From JACJWR01 sp044326505 (GTDB lineage Bacteria; Actinomycetota; Actinomycetes; S36-B12; UBA10799), in the NCBI GenBank assembly GCA_044326505.1, contig JBIRBF010000035.1:1-18191 (forward strand): 18,191 bases of DNA, in the 5' to 3' direction. This document shows, piece by piece, positions 1 through 7,168 of the stretch; the first letter of the stretch is position 1; every line of letters starts with the position of its first letter. Both the position numbers and the translations under genes were made by a program. The notes under the pieces are model-generated. The model did not search any database. It was not told where the DNA came from and saw only the letters and a list, made by a program, of their open reading frames with translations.

Positions 1-2
1 AG

Positions 3-791
3 ATCGAGACCAAGCTGCCGGACATTACCGAGTTCGCCCGCACCTACCTGGGCGTGGACCCCATCAGCGAGCTCGTGCCCGTGTTCCCGACTGCGCACTA
101 CGCCATGGGCGGCATCCCGACGGATATCGAGACCCGCGTGCTGCGCGACAACGAGCACTTCGTCCCGGGCCTGTTCGCCGCCGGCGAGGTCGCGTGTGTG
201 TCGGTGCACGGCGCCAACCGGCTGGGCACCAACTCGCTGCTCGACATCAACGTGTTCGGCCGGCGAGCCGGGCTCTCGGCCAGCGCCTACGCCCTCGAGT
301 GCGACTACACCGATCTGCCGGAGGACCCGGCGGGCCGGGTGGAAGAGATGATCTCGCGGCTGCGCGACTCCGACGGCTCCGAGCGGGTCGGCGCCCTGCG
401 CACCGAGATGCAGGCGACCATGGACATGAACGCACAGGTCTACCGCACCGAGGCAACCCTCAAGCAGGCGCTGTCCGACGTGCAGGAACTGCAGCGGCGC
501 TACCGCAACGTGTCGATCCAGGACAAGGGCAAGCGCTACAACACCGACCTGCTCGAGGCGATCGAGCTCGGCTTCCTGCTCGATCTGGCCGAGGTACTGG
601 TCGTCGGCGCGCTGGCCCGCAAGGAATCCCGCGGCGGCCACGCCCGGGAGGACTACCAAACACGCGACGACGTCAACTTCATGCGCCACACGATGGCGTA
701 CCGAACCGACGCCGAGGCCGGCCCCGAGATCGTCCTGGACTACAAGCCAGTGATCGTCACCCGCTACCAGCCGATGGAGCGCAAGTACTGA
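3..791 (+). CDS. sdhA: Succinate dehydrogenase flavoprotein subunit SdhA, C-terminal part (5' end outside window)
   Basis: This is the last 262 residues of SdhA; the frame is open from the window edge, so the start lies upstream. SdhA carries covalent FAD and oxidises succinate to fumarate on the cytoplasmic face of complex II, passing electrons to SdhB. Visible family motifs are HYAMGGIPTD (bases about 99-128), which belongs to the substrate/FAD region, and HGANRLGTNSLLDINVFGRRAG-type sequence (about 208-273), which holds the active-site arginine and the FAD-contacting segment. The C-terminal helical domain contains the REDYQTRDDVNF segment and ends LDYKPVIVTRYQPMERKY, as in other actinobacterial SdhA proteins. 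The TGA stop shares one base with the ATG of sdhB (TGATG), so the two genes are translationally coupled. Fumarate reductase flavoprotein is the alternative, but the SdhB partner makes succinate dehydrogenase the better name. Confidence 0.97.
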   Translation: METKLPDITEFARTYLGVDPISELVPVFPTAHYAMGGIPTDIETRVLRDNEHFVPGLFAAGEVACVSVHGANRLGTNSLLDINVFGRRAGLSASAYALECDYTDLPEDPAGRVEEMISRLRDSDGSERVGALRTEMQATMDMNAQVYRTEATLKQALSDVQELQRRYRNVSIQDKGKRYNTDLLEAIELGFLLDLAEVLVVGALARKESRGGHAREDYQTRDDVNFMRHTMAYRTDAEAGPEIVLDYKPVIVTRYQPMERKY

Positions 792-1567
792 TGAGCACCG
801 AAACTGCCACCGTGTCCGAGTCCTCCTCGGCTCCGCCCCCGGTGCCGGCGCCCGTGGCGTCGCCGGTGGTGTTCAAGATCATGCGCTACAACCCCGAGTT
901 GGACGCCGCGCCGCACTGGCAGGAGTTCACCGTCGACTGCCTGCCGACGGACCGGGTGCTCACCGTGCTGCAGAAGATCAAGGACGAGCAGGACGGGACG
1001 CTCACGTTCCGGCGCTCGTGCGCGCACGGGATCTGCGGCTCGGATGCCATGCAGATCAACGGTCGCAACCGGCTGGCCTGCAAGACGCTGGTGAAGGACC
1101 TGAACACGCGCAAGCCCATCTCCGTGGAGGCCATCAAGGGCCTGCCGCTGGAGAAGGACATGGTCGTGGACATGGAGCCGTTCTTCGCGGCCTACCGCGA
1201 GGTGCTGCCATTCCTGGTGCCAGAGGGCCACGAGCCCACCCGCGAGCGCAAGCAGTCGGCCGAGGATCGGGCCATCTTCGACGACACCACTAAGTGCATC
1301 CTGTGCGCCTGCTGCACGACGTCGTGCCCGGTGTTCTGGAACGACTCGCAGTACTTCGGCCCACAGGCGATCGTCGGGGCGCACCGGTTCATCTTCGACT
1401 CCCGCGACGCCGGCTCGGCCCAGCGACTGGAGATCCTCAACTCCAAGGAGGGCGTGTGGCGCTGCCGTACGACCTTCAACTGCACCGACGCCTGCCCGCG
1501 CGGCATCGAGGTCACCAAAGCCATCCAGGAGGTCAAGCAGGCGCTCATCCGCGGCGGCGGGGCGTAG
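791..1567 (+). CDS. sdhB: Succinate dehydrogenase iron-sulfur subunit SdhB
   Basis: This 258-residue protein carries electrons from FAD in SdhA to quinone through three iron-sulfur clusters. The N-terminal ferredoxin domain has C77, C82, D85 and C97 as [2Fe-2S] ligands. The aspartate in the third position is the same as in E. coli SdhB and is not a defect. The C-terminal domain has C169, C172, C175 and C235 for [4Fe-4S], and C179, C225 and C231 for [3Fe-4S], inside CILCACCTTSCP and CTDACPRG. The first 25 or so residues are a Ser/Pro/Ala-rich tail without clear function. The ATG overlaps the sdhA stop by one base. No sdhC or sdhD follows, so the membrane anchors are presumably upstream of sdhA. 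The gene ends 10 bp before a 51-bp palindrome that may end its transcript. Confidence 0.98.
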   Translation: MSTETATVSESSSAPPPVPAPVASPVVFKIMRYNPELDAAPHWQEFTVDCLPTDRVLTVLQKIKDEQDGTLTFRRSCAHGICGSDAMQINGRNRLACKTLVKDLNTRKPISVEAIKGLPLEKDMVVDMEPFFAAYREVLPFLVPEGHEPTRERKQSAEDRAIFDDTTKCILCACCTTSCPVFWNDSQYFGPQAIVGAHRFIFDSRDAGSAQRLEILNSKEGVWRCRTTFNCTDACPRGIEVTKAIQEVKQALIRGGGA

Positions 1568-1577
1568 CGCCTCCGCG

Positions 1578-1628
1578 TGATCATCAGGAGTTGAGGCACC
1601 CCCGGCGGCGCCGAAATCCTGATGATCA
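1578..1628. repeat. 51-bp palindromic element, copy 1 (between sdhB and the DUF559 gene)
   Basis: The left arm TGATCATCAGGA (1578-1589) is perfectly complementary to the right arm TCCTGATGATCA (1617-1628). The right arm can be extended to the 16-mer GAAATCCTGATGATCA (1613-1628), with a partial match on the left. Inside, GGCACC (1595-1600) can pair with GGCGCC (1607-1612), so nearly the whole element folds as one hairpin or cruciform. It lies between two convergent genes and its last three bases are the stop codon of the minus-strand DUF559 gene. There is no T-run, so it is not a classical intrinsic terminator, but it could act as a two-way terminator or transcript stabiliser. Its twin is at 2619-2669, with the same length and an identical 16-bp right arm. 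Confidence 0.85.
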
Positions 1629-2615
1629 AGACCGAAGGGCAATGAGCGCTCGACGCACCTCGTCGACGACGTATTCGGGGCGCCCGGTCAGGTCCGCCCA
1701 CGTGAACCGAAGCACGCGCCAGCCGGCGTTCTCGAGCTGATTGCCCCGAAAGCGGTCGCTCTGGAACCGGTCGGGACCGTGGTAGGCGAGGCCATCGATC
1801 TCGATTGCGAGCAGGGAGTCGGGATCGGCCAGATCGATCATGTACCTCCGGCCGCGGATCCAGACGGAGTGGTTGATCCGGAATTCCGTGAGCCCCGCTT
1901 CCCGAAGGATTCCGACGGCCAGCAGCTCCGCCTCCGACCGCACGCCCGACGCAACGGCAGCGGCGACCCTTCTCAGCTGCCCCACACCGGGGTAGCCGCC
2001 CATCCTCGCCACCACATCAGCGAGGCCGCCCATGAACTGCTGCCAATCCCGGTGGCCGGCCGCCCGCAGGGCTAACGTCCGAGCCTGTTCCTCCGGCAGG
2101 AAGCGCAACAGGTCCGTCATTACCGTCTGATCGGCGGCGAGTCCCACACCACAACGCATCCGGCCCGGAACCTCGGTTCGCTGGATCAGCCGAAACGGGC
2201 CACGGGCATGGCGCGGGAAGACGATCCAAGGCAGCGGACCTGCTCGGACGCAACGCCAGGGTTCACCACCATCCAGGCCAAGCAGGGCAACAGCCGCTAT
2301 GCCCGTCACAACCGCGTCGGCGCCCAGCGTCCGGGCCGACACCACTGCGCGCAGGCCCAGCGAGTCGGGGACGCCCGGCAGCACCAGCACCCGCCGACCG
2401 TGGGGAATCCAGATACCGGCTGCCACGTGTTGGGTGATCGCGCGGCTGCGGAACCCCAGCGAGCCCAATTGCGCACGGGTGAGCACCCCGCCCTGGGACG
2501 CCGCTAACCGATGCGCTGCGGCCATCGCACCTTGCCGCCGCCACGGCGCTGCACCTTCCCCCACCCGCCGGATTGTGGCCCCAAGGACGCCGGCCCCCGC
2601 CCGCCTCGTCCACAT
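1626..2615 (-). CDS. DUF559 / Vsr-like endonuclease-fold protein with AbiEi-like N-terminal domain
   Basis: The protein is 329 residues from the first ATG, or 299 from ATG 2523-2525. The later start is my preference: it has AAGG four bases upstream and puts the conserved N-terminus at MAAAHRLAASQGGVLTRAQL. The first ATG has no ribosome binding site and lies two bases from a palindrome. Numbering from the first ATG, residues 35-80 look like the winged-helix AbiEi-type antitoxin domain (LTRAQL...GFRSRAITQHV...GRRVLVLPG). Residues 225-325 look like the DUF559/very-short-patch-repair nuclease fold: E230, D261 in MIDLADPD, E272 and D274 in IEIDG, H279, then DRFRGNQLENAGWRVLRFTW. These residues are compatible with a PD-(D/E)XK-like metal site. 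The biological role of this family is not established and I infer only DNA binding or cleavage. The gene follows trpS and is bracketed by two palindromic repeats; the downstream repeat contains its stop codon. Confidence 0.85.
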   Translation of the reverse strand: MWTRRAGAGVLGATIRRVGEGAAPWRRQGAMAAAHRLAASQGGVLTRAQLGSLGFRSRAITQHVAAGIWIPHGRRVLVLPGVPDSLGLRAVVSARTLGADAVVTGIAAVALLGLDGGEPWRCVRAGPLPWIVFPRHARGPFRLIQRTEVPGRMRCGVGLAADQTVMTDLLRFLPEEQARTLALRAAGHRDWQQFMGGLADVVARMGGYPGVGQLRRVAAAVASGVRSEAELLAVGILREAGLTEFRINHSVWIRGRRYMIDLADPDSLLAIEIDGLAYHGPDRFQSDRFRGNQLENAGWRVLRFTWADLTGRPEYVVDEVRRALIALRS

Positions 2616-2618
2616 CCA

Positions 2619-2669
2619 TGATCATCAGAGTTTCGCGCCCCTACTGCCTCCGTGAAATCCTGATGATCA
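2619..2669. repeat. 51-bp palindromic element, copy 2 (between trpS and the DUF559 gene)
   Basis: CATGATCATCAG (2617-2628) and CTGATGATCATG (2660-2671) form a perfect 12-bp inverted repeat. Taking the element as 2619-2669, the arms TGATCATCAGAGTTTC and GAAATCCTGATGATCA match over 16 positions with two mismatches and enclose a 19-base loop, the same arm and loop lengths as copy 1. The right arm is identical to that of copy 1 over 16 bases, while the loop sequence differs. Bases 2667-2669 are the stop codon of trpS on the minus strand, so the element begins exactly at the end of that gene. The first ATG of the DUF559 frame starts three bases beyond the other end. Confidence 0.85.
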
Positions 2670-3707
2670 TGAGAGGCCGGGGCGCTGGTACGTCACCGCC
2701 ACGGTCTCAGCCGCCACGGCACGGGCCCGCTCCGCCCCAGCCGCCATCAGCCTGTCGAGCTCCGCCGGGTCGTCCAGCAGTTCCCGCGTCCGGGCGGCGA
2801 ACGGCTCGGCCAGGGCAACCACGGCCTCGGCGACTTGAGCCTTCAGCGCCCCGTACAGCACCCCGTCGTAGCCGGCCACGAGGTCGTCGATGGAGTTGCC
2901 AGTCAGCGCGGACTGGATCTCCAGCAGGTTCGCCACTCCGGGCTGCGCGTCCGGCGCATAGCGGATGGTGGCCTCGTTATCCGTCACCGCCGACCTGATC
3001 TTCTTGGTGATGCGCTTGGGGTCCTCGAGCAGGAACACGCACCCGCCCGGCGCGCTCTTACTCATCTTCGACGTCGGATCGGCCAGATCCAGCACGCGAG
3101 CCGCCGACTTCAGCACGTAGGCCCGCGGGACGACGAAGGTCCGGCCATAGCGGCCGTTGAACCGCTGCGCAAGGTCCCGGGTCAGCTCCAGATGCTGGCG
3201 CTGGTCCTCCCCCACCGGCACCTCGGCCGGTTGGTACAGCAAGATGTCGGCGGCCTGCAGGATCGGGTAGGTGAACAACCCGACGCTGGACGCCGACGCG
3301 CCCTCGCGGGCGGACTTGTCCTTGAACTGGGTCATGCGGCTGGCCTCGCCGAAGCCGGTCTGGCACATGAGCACCCACGCCAGCTGGGTGTGCTCGGGCA
3401 CCTGGCTCTGGACGAACACCGTGCTGCGCTCGGGATCCACTCCCGCGGCGAGGATCTGGGCGAAGGATGCCCTGGTGTTGGCGCGCAGGACTTCCGGATC
3501 CTGCGGCACCGTGATGGCATGAAGGTCCACCACGCAGTAGAAGGCATCGTGGTCGTCCTGCAGCGCCACCCAGTTACGCAGGGCGCCGAGGTAGTTGCCC
3601 AGGTGGAACGACTCAGCGGTGGGCTGGATGCCGCTCAAGACCCGAGGAGGGGCGCCGGTGCTCGGCAGCCCCTCCCCGGCAGTATCTGCGGTGTTGCCAT
3701 TGACCAT
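2667..3707 (-). CDS. trpS: Tryptophanyl-tRNA synthetase
   Basis: TrpRS, 346 residues, charges tRNA-Trp with tryptophan using ATP (class Ic synthetase, cytoplasmic). The first signature is PTAESFHLGNYLGA with HLGN at residues 35-38, the HIGH-type ATP site. The second is SKMSKS, with KMSKS at 214-218, after the usual DPTSKMSKS context. The middle carries the GFGEASRMTQFKDKS and FTYPILQAADILLY segments typical of bacterial TrpRS, and the length is normal for the family. The ATG at 3705-3707 overlaps the icd stop as TGATG; the frame remains open upstream but that part lies within icd in another frame and shows no homology. It is probably co-transcribed with mdh and icd. Its TGA stop is the first triplet of the 51-bp palindrome. 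Confidence 0.97.
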   Translation of the reverse strand: MVNGNTADTAGEGLPSTGAPPRVLSGIQPTAESFHLGNYLGALRNWVALQDDHDAFYCVVDLHAITVPQDPEVLRANTRASFAQILAAGVDPERSTVFVQSQVPEHTQLAWVLMCQTGFGEASRMTQFKDKSAREGASASSVGLFTYPILQAADILLYQPAEVPVGEDQRQHLELTRDLAQRFNGRYGRTFVVPRAYVLKSAARVLDLADPTSKMSKSAPGGCVFLLEDPKRITKKIRSAVTDNEATIRYAPDAQPGVANLLEIQSALTGNSIDDLVAGYDGVLYGALKAQVAEAVVALAEPFAARTRELLDDPAELDRLMAAGAERARAVAAETVAVTYQRPGLS

Positions 3708-4930
3708 CAGAGGACGGCCGACATCTTCCGCTGCAGGTTCTGATCGATCGCGGCCAGGAAGTCCTGCGTGCTCAGGTAGGACTGGTCGGCCCCCACGAGC
3801 AGCGCGAGGTCCTTGGTCATCTTGCCGCTCTCGACCGTCTCGATACAGACGGTCTCGAGGTTCTCGGCGAAGGCCGTGACCCCAGGAGTACCGTCCATCC
3901 GGCCACGGTGGGCCAGACCCCGGGTCCACGCGAAGATCGAGGCGATCGGGTTGGTGGACGTCTCGTTGCCCTGCTGGTGCTGGCGGTAGTGTCGCGTGAC
4001 CGTGCCGTGGGCGGCCTCGGCCTCGACGGTCCGGCCGTCAGGCGTCATGAGCACCGACGTCATCAGCCCCAGCGAGCCGAAGCCCTGCGCCACGGTGTCG
4101 GACTGCACATCGCCGTCGTAGTTCTTGCAGGCCCAGACGTAGCCGCCCTCCCACTTCATGGCAGCGGCGACCATGTCATCGATCAGCCGGTGCTCGTAGG
4201 TGATGCCGGCGGCGGCGAACTCGTCGGCGAACTCGTTCTCAAAGACCTCGGCGAACAAGTCCTTGAACTGGCCGTCGTAGGCCTTGAGGATGGTGTTCTT
4301 GGTGGACAGGTACACCGGGTAGCCGCGCGACAGGCCATAGCGCATGGACGCACGGGCGAAGTCGCGGATGGAGTCGTCCAGGTTGTACATGCCCATGGCC
4401 ACCCCGCCGCCGGGGAAGTCGTAGACGTCGAACTCCATCGGCTCCGAGCCGTCGGCCGGCGTGTAGGTCATGGTGAGCGTGCCAGGGCCGGGCACCTTGA
4501 AGTCGGTCGCCTTGTACTGGTCGCCAAAGGCGTGACGCCCAACGACGATCGGCTTGGTCCAGCCCGGCACGAGCCGCGGGACGTTGGAGATGATGATCGG
4601 CTCACGGAAGATCACGCCGCCGAGGATGTTGCGGATCGTCCCGTTGGGCGAGCGCCACATCTTCTTGAGCCCGAACTCCTCCACCCGCGCCTCGTCCGGC
4701 GTGATGGTGGCGCACTTGACGCCCACGCCGTACTCCTGGATCGCGTGGGCAGCGTCCACGGTGACCTGGTCATCGGTGGCGTCGCGCTGCTCGATCCCCA
4801 GGTCGTAGTACTTCAGGTCCACGTCCAAGTACGGCAGGATCAACTGGGACTTGATGAAGTCCCAGATGATCCGCGTCATCTCGTCGCCATCCAGTTCGAC
4901 GACCGGGTTCTCGACCTTGATCTTGGCCAT
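3707..4930 (-). CDS. icd: NADP-dependent isocitrate dehydrogenase, eukaryotic-like dimeric type
   Basis: This 407-residue enzyme oxidatively decarboxylates isocitrate to 2-oxoglutarate with reduction of NADP. It belongs to the IDH1-like homodimeric class, not the E. coli Icd class or the large monomeric type. Substrate residues fall at the same numbers as in human IDH1: SPNGTIRN at 94-101, R100, R109, and R132 in GRHAFGDQYKATD. Further on are the metal-binding RLIDDM and NYDGDVQSD segments and the cofactor segment AEAAHGTVTRHY. The ATG is preceded by GAGGAG five bases upstream. The gap to mdh is only 25 bases and the stop overlaps trpS by one base, which supports an mdh-icd-trpS operon. NADP specificity is inferred from class membership. 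Confidence 0.97.
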   Translation of the reverse strand: MAKIKVENPVVELDGDEMTRIIWDFIKSQLILPYLDVDLKYYDLGIEQRDATDDQVTVDAAHAIQEYGVGVKCATITPDEARVEEFGLKKMWRSPNGTIRNILGGVIFREPIIISNVPRLVPGWTKPIVVGRHAFGDQYKATDFKVPGPGTLTMTYTPADGSEPMEFDVYDFPGGGVAMGMYNLDDSIRDFARASMRYGLSRGYPVYLSTKNTILKAYDGQFKDLFAEVFENEFADEFAAAGITYEHRLIDDMVAAAMKWEGGYVWACKNYDGDVQSDTVAQGFGSLGLMTSVLMTPDGRTVEAEAAHGTVTRHYRQHQQGNETSTNPIASIFAWTRGLAHRGRMDGTPGVTAFAENLETVCIETVESGKMTKDLALLVGADQSYLSTQDFLAAIDQNLQRKMSAVL

Positions 4931-4955
4931 ATCTGCTCCTCGTCGGATCGCGCGG

Positions 4956-5912
4956 CTAGAGGCTCTGGACGTCGGCCTGCTTGGCCCGCACGGCCTCGGC
5001 CGCCTCGCCCAGCGCAGCGAGCTCGGACTCGGTCAGATCGGTCGCGACGACGCGGCGCACGCCCTCGGCACCGATCTCGGCCTCCACGCCCAGGTACACC
5101 CCGGCGATCCCGTACTCGCCGTCCACCCACGCGCAGACCGGCATCACGGCACCGCTGTCCTCAGCCACGGCCTTGGCCATGCGCGCAGCCGACGCCGACG
5201 GGGCGTAGTAGGCCGAACCGGTCTTCAGCAGCGCGACAACCTCTGCGCCACCGTTGCGCGTGCGCACGACGAGCTCCTCGACCTCGGCATCGTCGAGCAG
5301 CTCCGACAGCGGCTGGCCGTCGACCTTGCAGCGCGAGGGCACCGGCACCATCGTGTCGCCGTGCGAGCCAAGCGTGAGGGTCTCGACGCTGGCCACGGGC
5401 TTGCCGAGCTTCTCGGCGACGAAGTGGGTGAAGCGGGCGGTGTCGAGCATGCCCGCCTGGCCGAGCACGCGGTGGTGCGGGAAGCCAGTGGCCAGTTGCG
5501 TGAGCGCGGTCATCTCGTCCAGGGGGTTGGACACGACGATCACCACGGCGTCGGGCGCGTACGTGGCGACGTTCTCGGCCACGCTGCGGACGATCTTGGC
5601 GTTGACCTCGATGAGGTCCATCCGGCTCATCCCGGGCTTGCGCGGCAGACCCGCAGTGATGACGACGACTTTGGAACCGCCGATGACCTCGTAGCCGGAG
5701 CCGTCGGTTCCCGTGGTGGCGCCGGTGACCTTGGTCTCGAAGCCCTCGACGGGGCGCGACTGGTTGAGGTCGAGCGCGAGGCCCTCGGCCTTCCCCTCGA
5801 CGACGTCGGTGAGGACGACCTCGTCGAAGATGTCGTACTCAGCGAGCCGCATCGCGGTGGTGGATCCGTAGAAACCTGCACCGACGACGGTGACCTTGCC
5901 CGAACGCGCCAT
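4956..5912 (-). CDS. mdh: Malate dehydrogenase, LDH-like type
   Basis: This 318-residue NAD-dependent enzyme interconverts malate and oxaloacetate. The Rossmann nucleotide loop is GAGFYG (residues 11-16), followed by an acidic residue in LTDVVEGK (D36), which fits NAD rather than NADP. The mobile loop reads AGLPRKPGMSR; arginine at position 91 is the malate-specific choice where lactate dehydrogenases have glutamine. Other catalytic residues are R160 in DTARF, D157, and H184 in LTLGSHGD. The chosen ATG (5910-5912) has AAGGGG six bases upstream and starts directly at the family N-terminus; the open frame upstream lacks homology. This is the MDH type of about 310-320 residues related to LDH, so LDH is the only serious alternative and R91 argues against it. 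Confidence 0.95.
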   Translation of the reverse strand: MARSGKVTVVGAGFYGSTTAMRLAEYDIFDEVVLTDVVEGKAEGLALDLNQSRPVEGFETKVTGATTGTDGSGYEVIGGSKVVVITAGLPRKPGMSRMDLIEVNAKIVRSVAENVATYAPDAVVIVVSNPLDEMTALTQLATGFPHHRVLGQAGMLDTARFTHFVAEKLGKPVASVETLTLGSHGDTMVPVPSRCKVDGQPLSELLDDAEVEELVVRTRNGGAEVVALLKTGSAYYAPSASAARMAKAVAEDSGAVMPVCAWVDGEYGIAGVYLGVEAEIGAEGVRRVVATDLTESELAALGEAAEAVRAKQADVQSL

Positions 5913-5960
5913 GAACTGCCCCTTCTCGACGGGGCCGGCAGCCCCGATGGATGAATACTC

Positions 5961-5979
5961 GACACCCCGCCGGGGCGTC
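5961..5979 (-). other. Hairpin in the mdh leader
   Basis: On the minus strand GACGCCCC and GGGGTGTC pair over 8 bp, with one G-U pair, around a three-base GGC loop, about 50 bases upstream of the mdh start. No U-run follows, so it is not a typical attenuator terminator. Its function is unknown; it may affect mRNA stability or be a chance GC-rich fold. Confidence 0.4.
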
Positions 5980-6017
5980 GTGGCTGCAGCCCTCGCCCGG
6001 TCGGCGACGCTTGGCAC

Positions 6018-6023
6018 AGTCTA
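6018..6023 (-). promoter_or_regulatory. Candidate -10 element for the mdh-icd-trpS operon
   Basis: In the 122-bp gap between the DUF3017 gene and mdh, the minus strand reads GCGTAGACTGTG. TAGACT fits the actinobacterial TANNNT -10 pattern. I see no convincing -35. The gap is the longest upstream of mdh in this gene run, so an operon promoter here is reasonable but unproven. Confidence 0.35.
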
Positions 6024-6034
6024 CGCCCGCCGGA

Positions 6035-6304
6035 TCAGGAAGGCGGGGGTACCCACAGCGACAGCACCACCAGTCCGATGGCCAGCACCCCCAGGACCGC
6101 CAGATCGGTGGGCCGCTTGCGCACGACGAGCAGCCCAGCCTGGGTATCGGTCAGCGCGGCGCGCAGGATCCACGCCGCGACGACGCTTGCCGCGAGCAGC
6201 ACCGACCCGACCCGGAAACGGTCGATGGCCACGAAGATCATCGCCACCACGATGCCGAGCAGCACCACGAGGAGGGGCCACTGGCGCAGGACTCGGGCAG
6301 CCAC
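6035..6304 (-). CDS. DUF3017 family small membrane protein
   Basis: This 89-residue protein has three likely membrane helices at about residues 9-27 (LLVVLLGIVVAMIFVAI), 33-49 and 67-86. A basic stretch (VVRKRPTD) between the second and third probably marks the cytoplasmic loop. The size, the three-helix pattern and the position directly after folD match the actinobacterial DUF3017 family, whose function is unknown. The start is GTG (6302-6304), two bases after the folD TAA, so translation is probably coupled to folD. I recognise the family mainly by context and topology, because such short hydrophobic proteins carry few diagnostic residues. Confidence 0.8.
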   Translation of the reverse strand: MAARVLRQWPLLVVLLGIVVAMIFVAIDRFRVGSVLLAASVVAAWILRAALTDTQAGLLVVRKRPTDLAVLGVLAIGLVVLSLWVPPPS

Positions 6305-6306
6305 GG

Positions 6307-7164
6307 TTAGCGGCCGGTACCCGCCGACTCGGCGGCTTCGACCACGTTGGCCAGCAGCATGGCGCGGGTCATCGGCCCCACACCGCCGGGCATCGGCGCC
6401 AGGAAGCCCGCGACCTCGCGCACATCGGGGTCCACATCGCCGACCAGCCCGCGCTCCGTGCGGGTGATGCCCACGTCAAGCACGGCGGCGCCGGGCTTGA
6501 TGTCGTCGGCCTTGACCAGTGCCGGGACGCCGGCGGCGGCCACCACGATGTCGGCCCGCCGCAGGTGTGCGGCCAGATCCTGCGTCCCGGTGTGGCACAG
6601 CGTCACTGTCGCGTTCTCCGACCGGCGGGTGAGCAGCAGGCCGAGCGGACGGCCGACGGTGACACCGCGGCCCACGACGACGACCTCGGCGCCGCTGATC
6701 GGCACGTCGTAACGGCGGAGCAGTTCGACGATGCCCTTCGGCGTGCAGGGCAGCGGACCAGGGGCGCCGAGCACCAGCCGGCCGAGGTTGGTGGGGTGCA
6801 GGCCGTCGGCGTCTTTGACCGGGTCCATCCGCTCGAGCATGGCGTTGGCATCAAGGTCGCGGGGCAGCGGCAGCTGGATGATGTACCCGGTGCAGGCGGG
6901 ATCAGCGTTGAGGTCGTCGATGGCCGCTTCGACGTCGGACGCGCTGGCTGAGGCGGGCAAGTCCACCCGCAGACTGGCGATGCCGACCTCTTCGCAGTCG
7001 CGGTGCTTGCCGCCGACGTAGGAACGGCTGCCGGGGTCGTCGCCCACCAAGACCGTCCCCAGGCCTGGACGCCGACCGACGGCGGCCAATGCCGACACCC
7101 GAACTGCGAGTTCCGCCTTGACGGCCGCTGCGGTGGCCTTGCCATCCAGAATCGTCGCGGTCAC
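6307..7164 (-). CDS. folD: Bifunctional methylenetetrahydrofolate dehydrogenase / methenyltetrahydrofolate cyclohydrolase
   Basis: FolD converts 5,10-methylene-tetrahydrofolate to 10-formyl-tetrahydrofolate, the one-carbon donor for PurN and PurH encoded about 2 kb away. The protein is 285 residues from the GTG at 7162-7164, the normal family length. Motifs are SYVGGK with catalytic K53, QLPLP (97-101), DPVKDADGLHPTN (114-126), the dinucleotide loop GRGVTVGRP (165-173), and PGGVGPMTRAML near the end. The frame is open ten codons further to 7194, but that extension would overlap the upstream transporter gene and lacks homology. The chosen GTG lies four bases after the TGA of the upstream gene, with no clear Shine-Dalgarno, so translational coupling is likely. 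Confidence 0.95.
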   Translation of the reverse strand: MTATILDGKATAAAVKAELAVRVSALAAVGRRPGLGTVLVGDDPGSRSYVGGKHRDCEEVGIASLRVDLPASASASDVEAAIDDLNADPACTGYIIQLPLPRDLDANAMLERMDPVKDADGLHPTNLGRLVLGAPGPLPCTPKGIVELLRRYDVPISGAEVVVVGRGVTVGRPLGLLLTRRSENATVTLCHTGTQDLAAHLRRADIVVAAAGVPALVKADDIKPGAAVLDVGITRTERGLVGDVDPDVREVAGFLAPMPGGVGPMTRAMLLANVVEAAESAGTGR

Positions 7165-7168
7165 CTGA

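Noticed and set aside
1018..1107. SdhB has aspartate instead of the third [2Fe-2S] cysteine.
   Set aside because: The same aspartate ligand occurs in E. coli and other SdhB proteins, so this is normal.
2619..3707. The spacing of the two palindromes (1041 bp) equals the length of trpS (1041 bp).
   Set aside because: The repeat unit contains the DUF559 gene, not trpS, and there is no similarity between them, so the equality is a coincidence.
3908..5377. Long open frame on the plus strand opposite icd and mdh.
   Set aside because: Its residue composition (many Arg, His, Val and Leu with no motif) is that of an antisense shadow in GC-rich DNA, and both opposing genes are intact and conserved.
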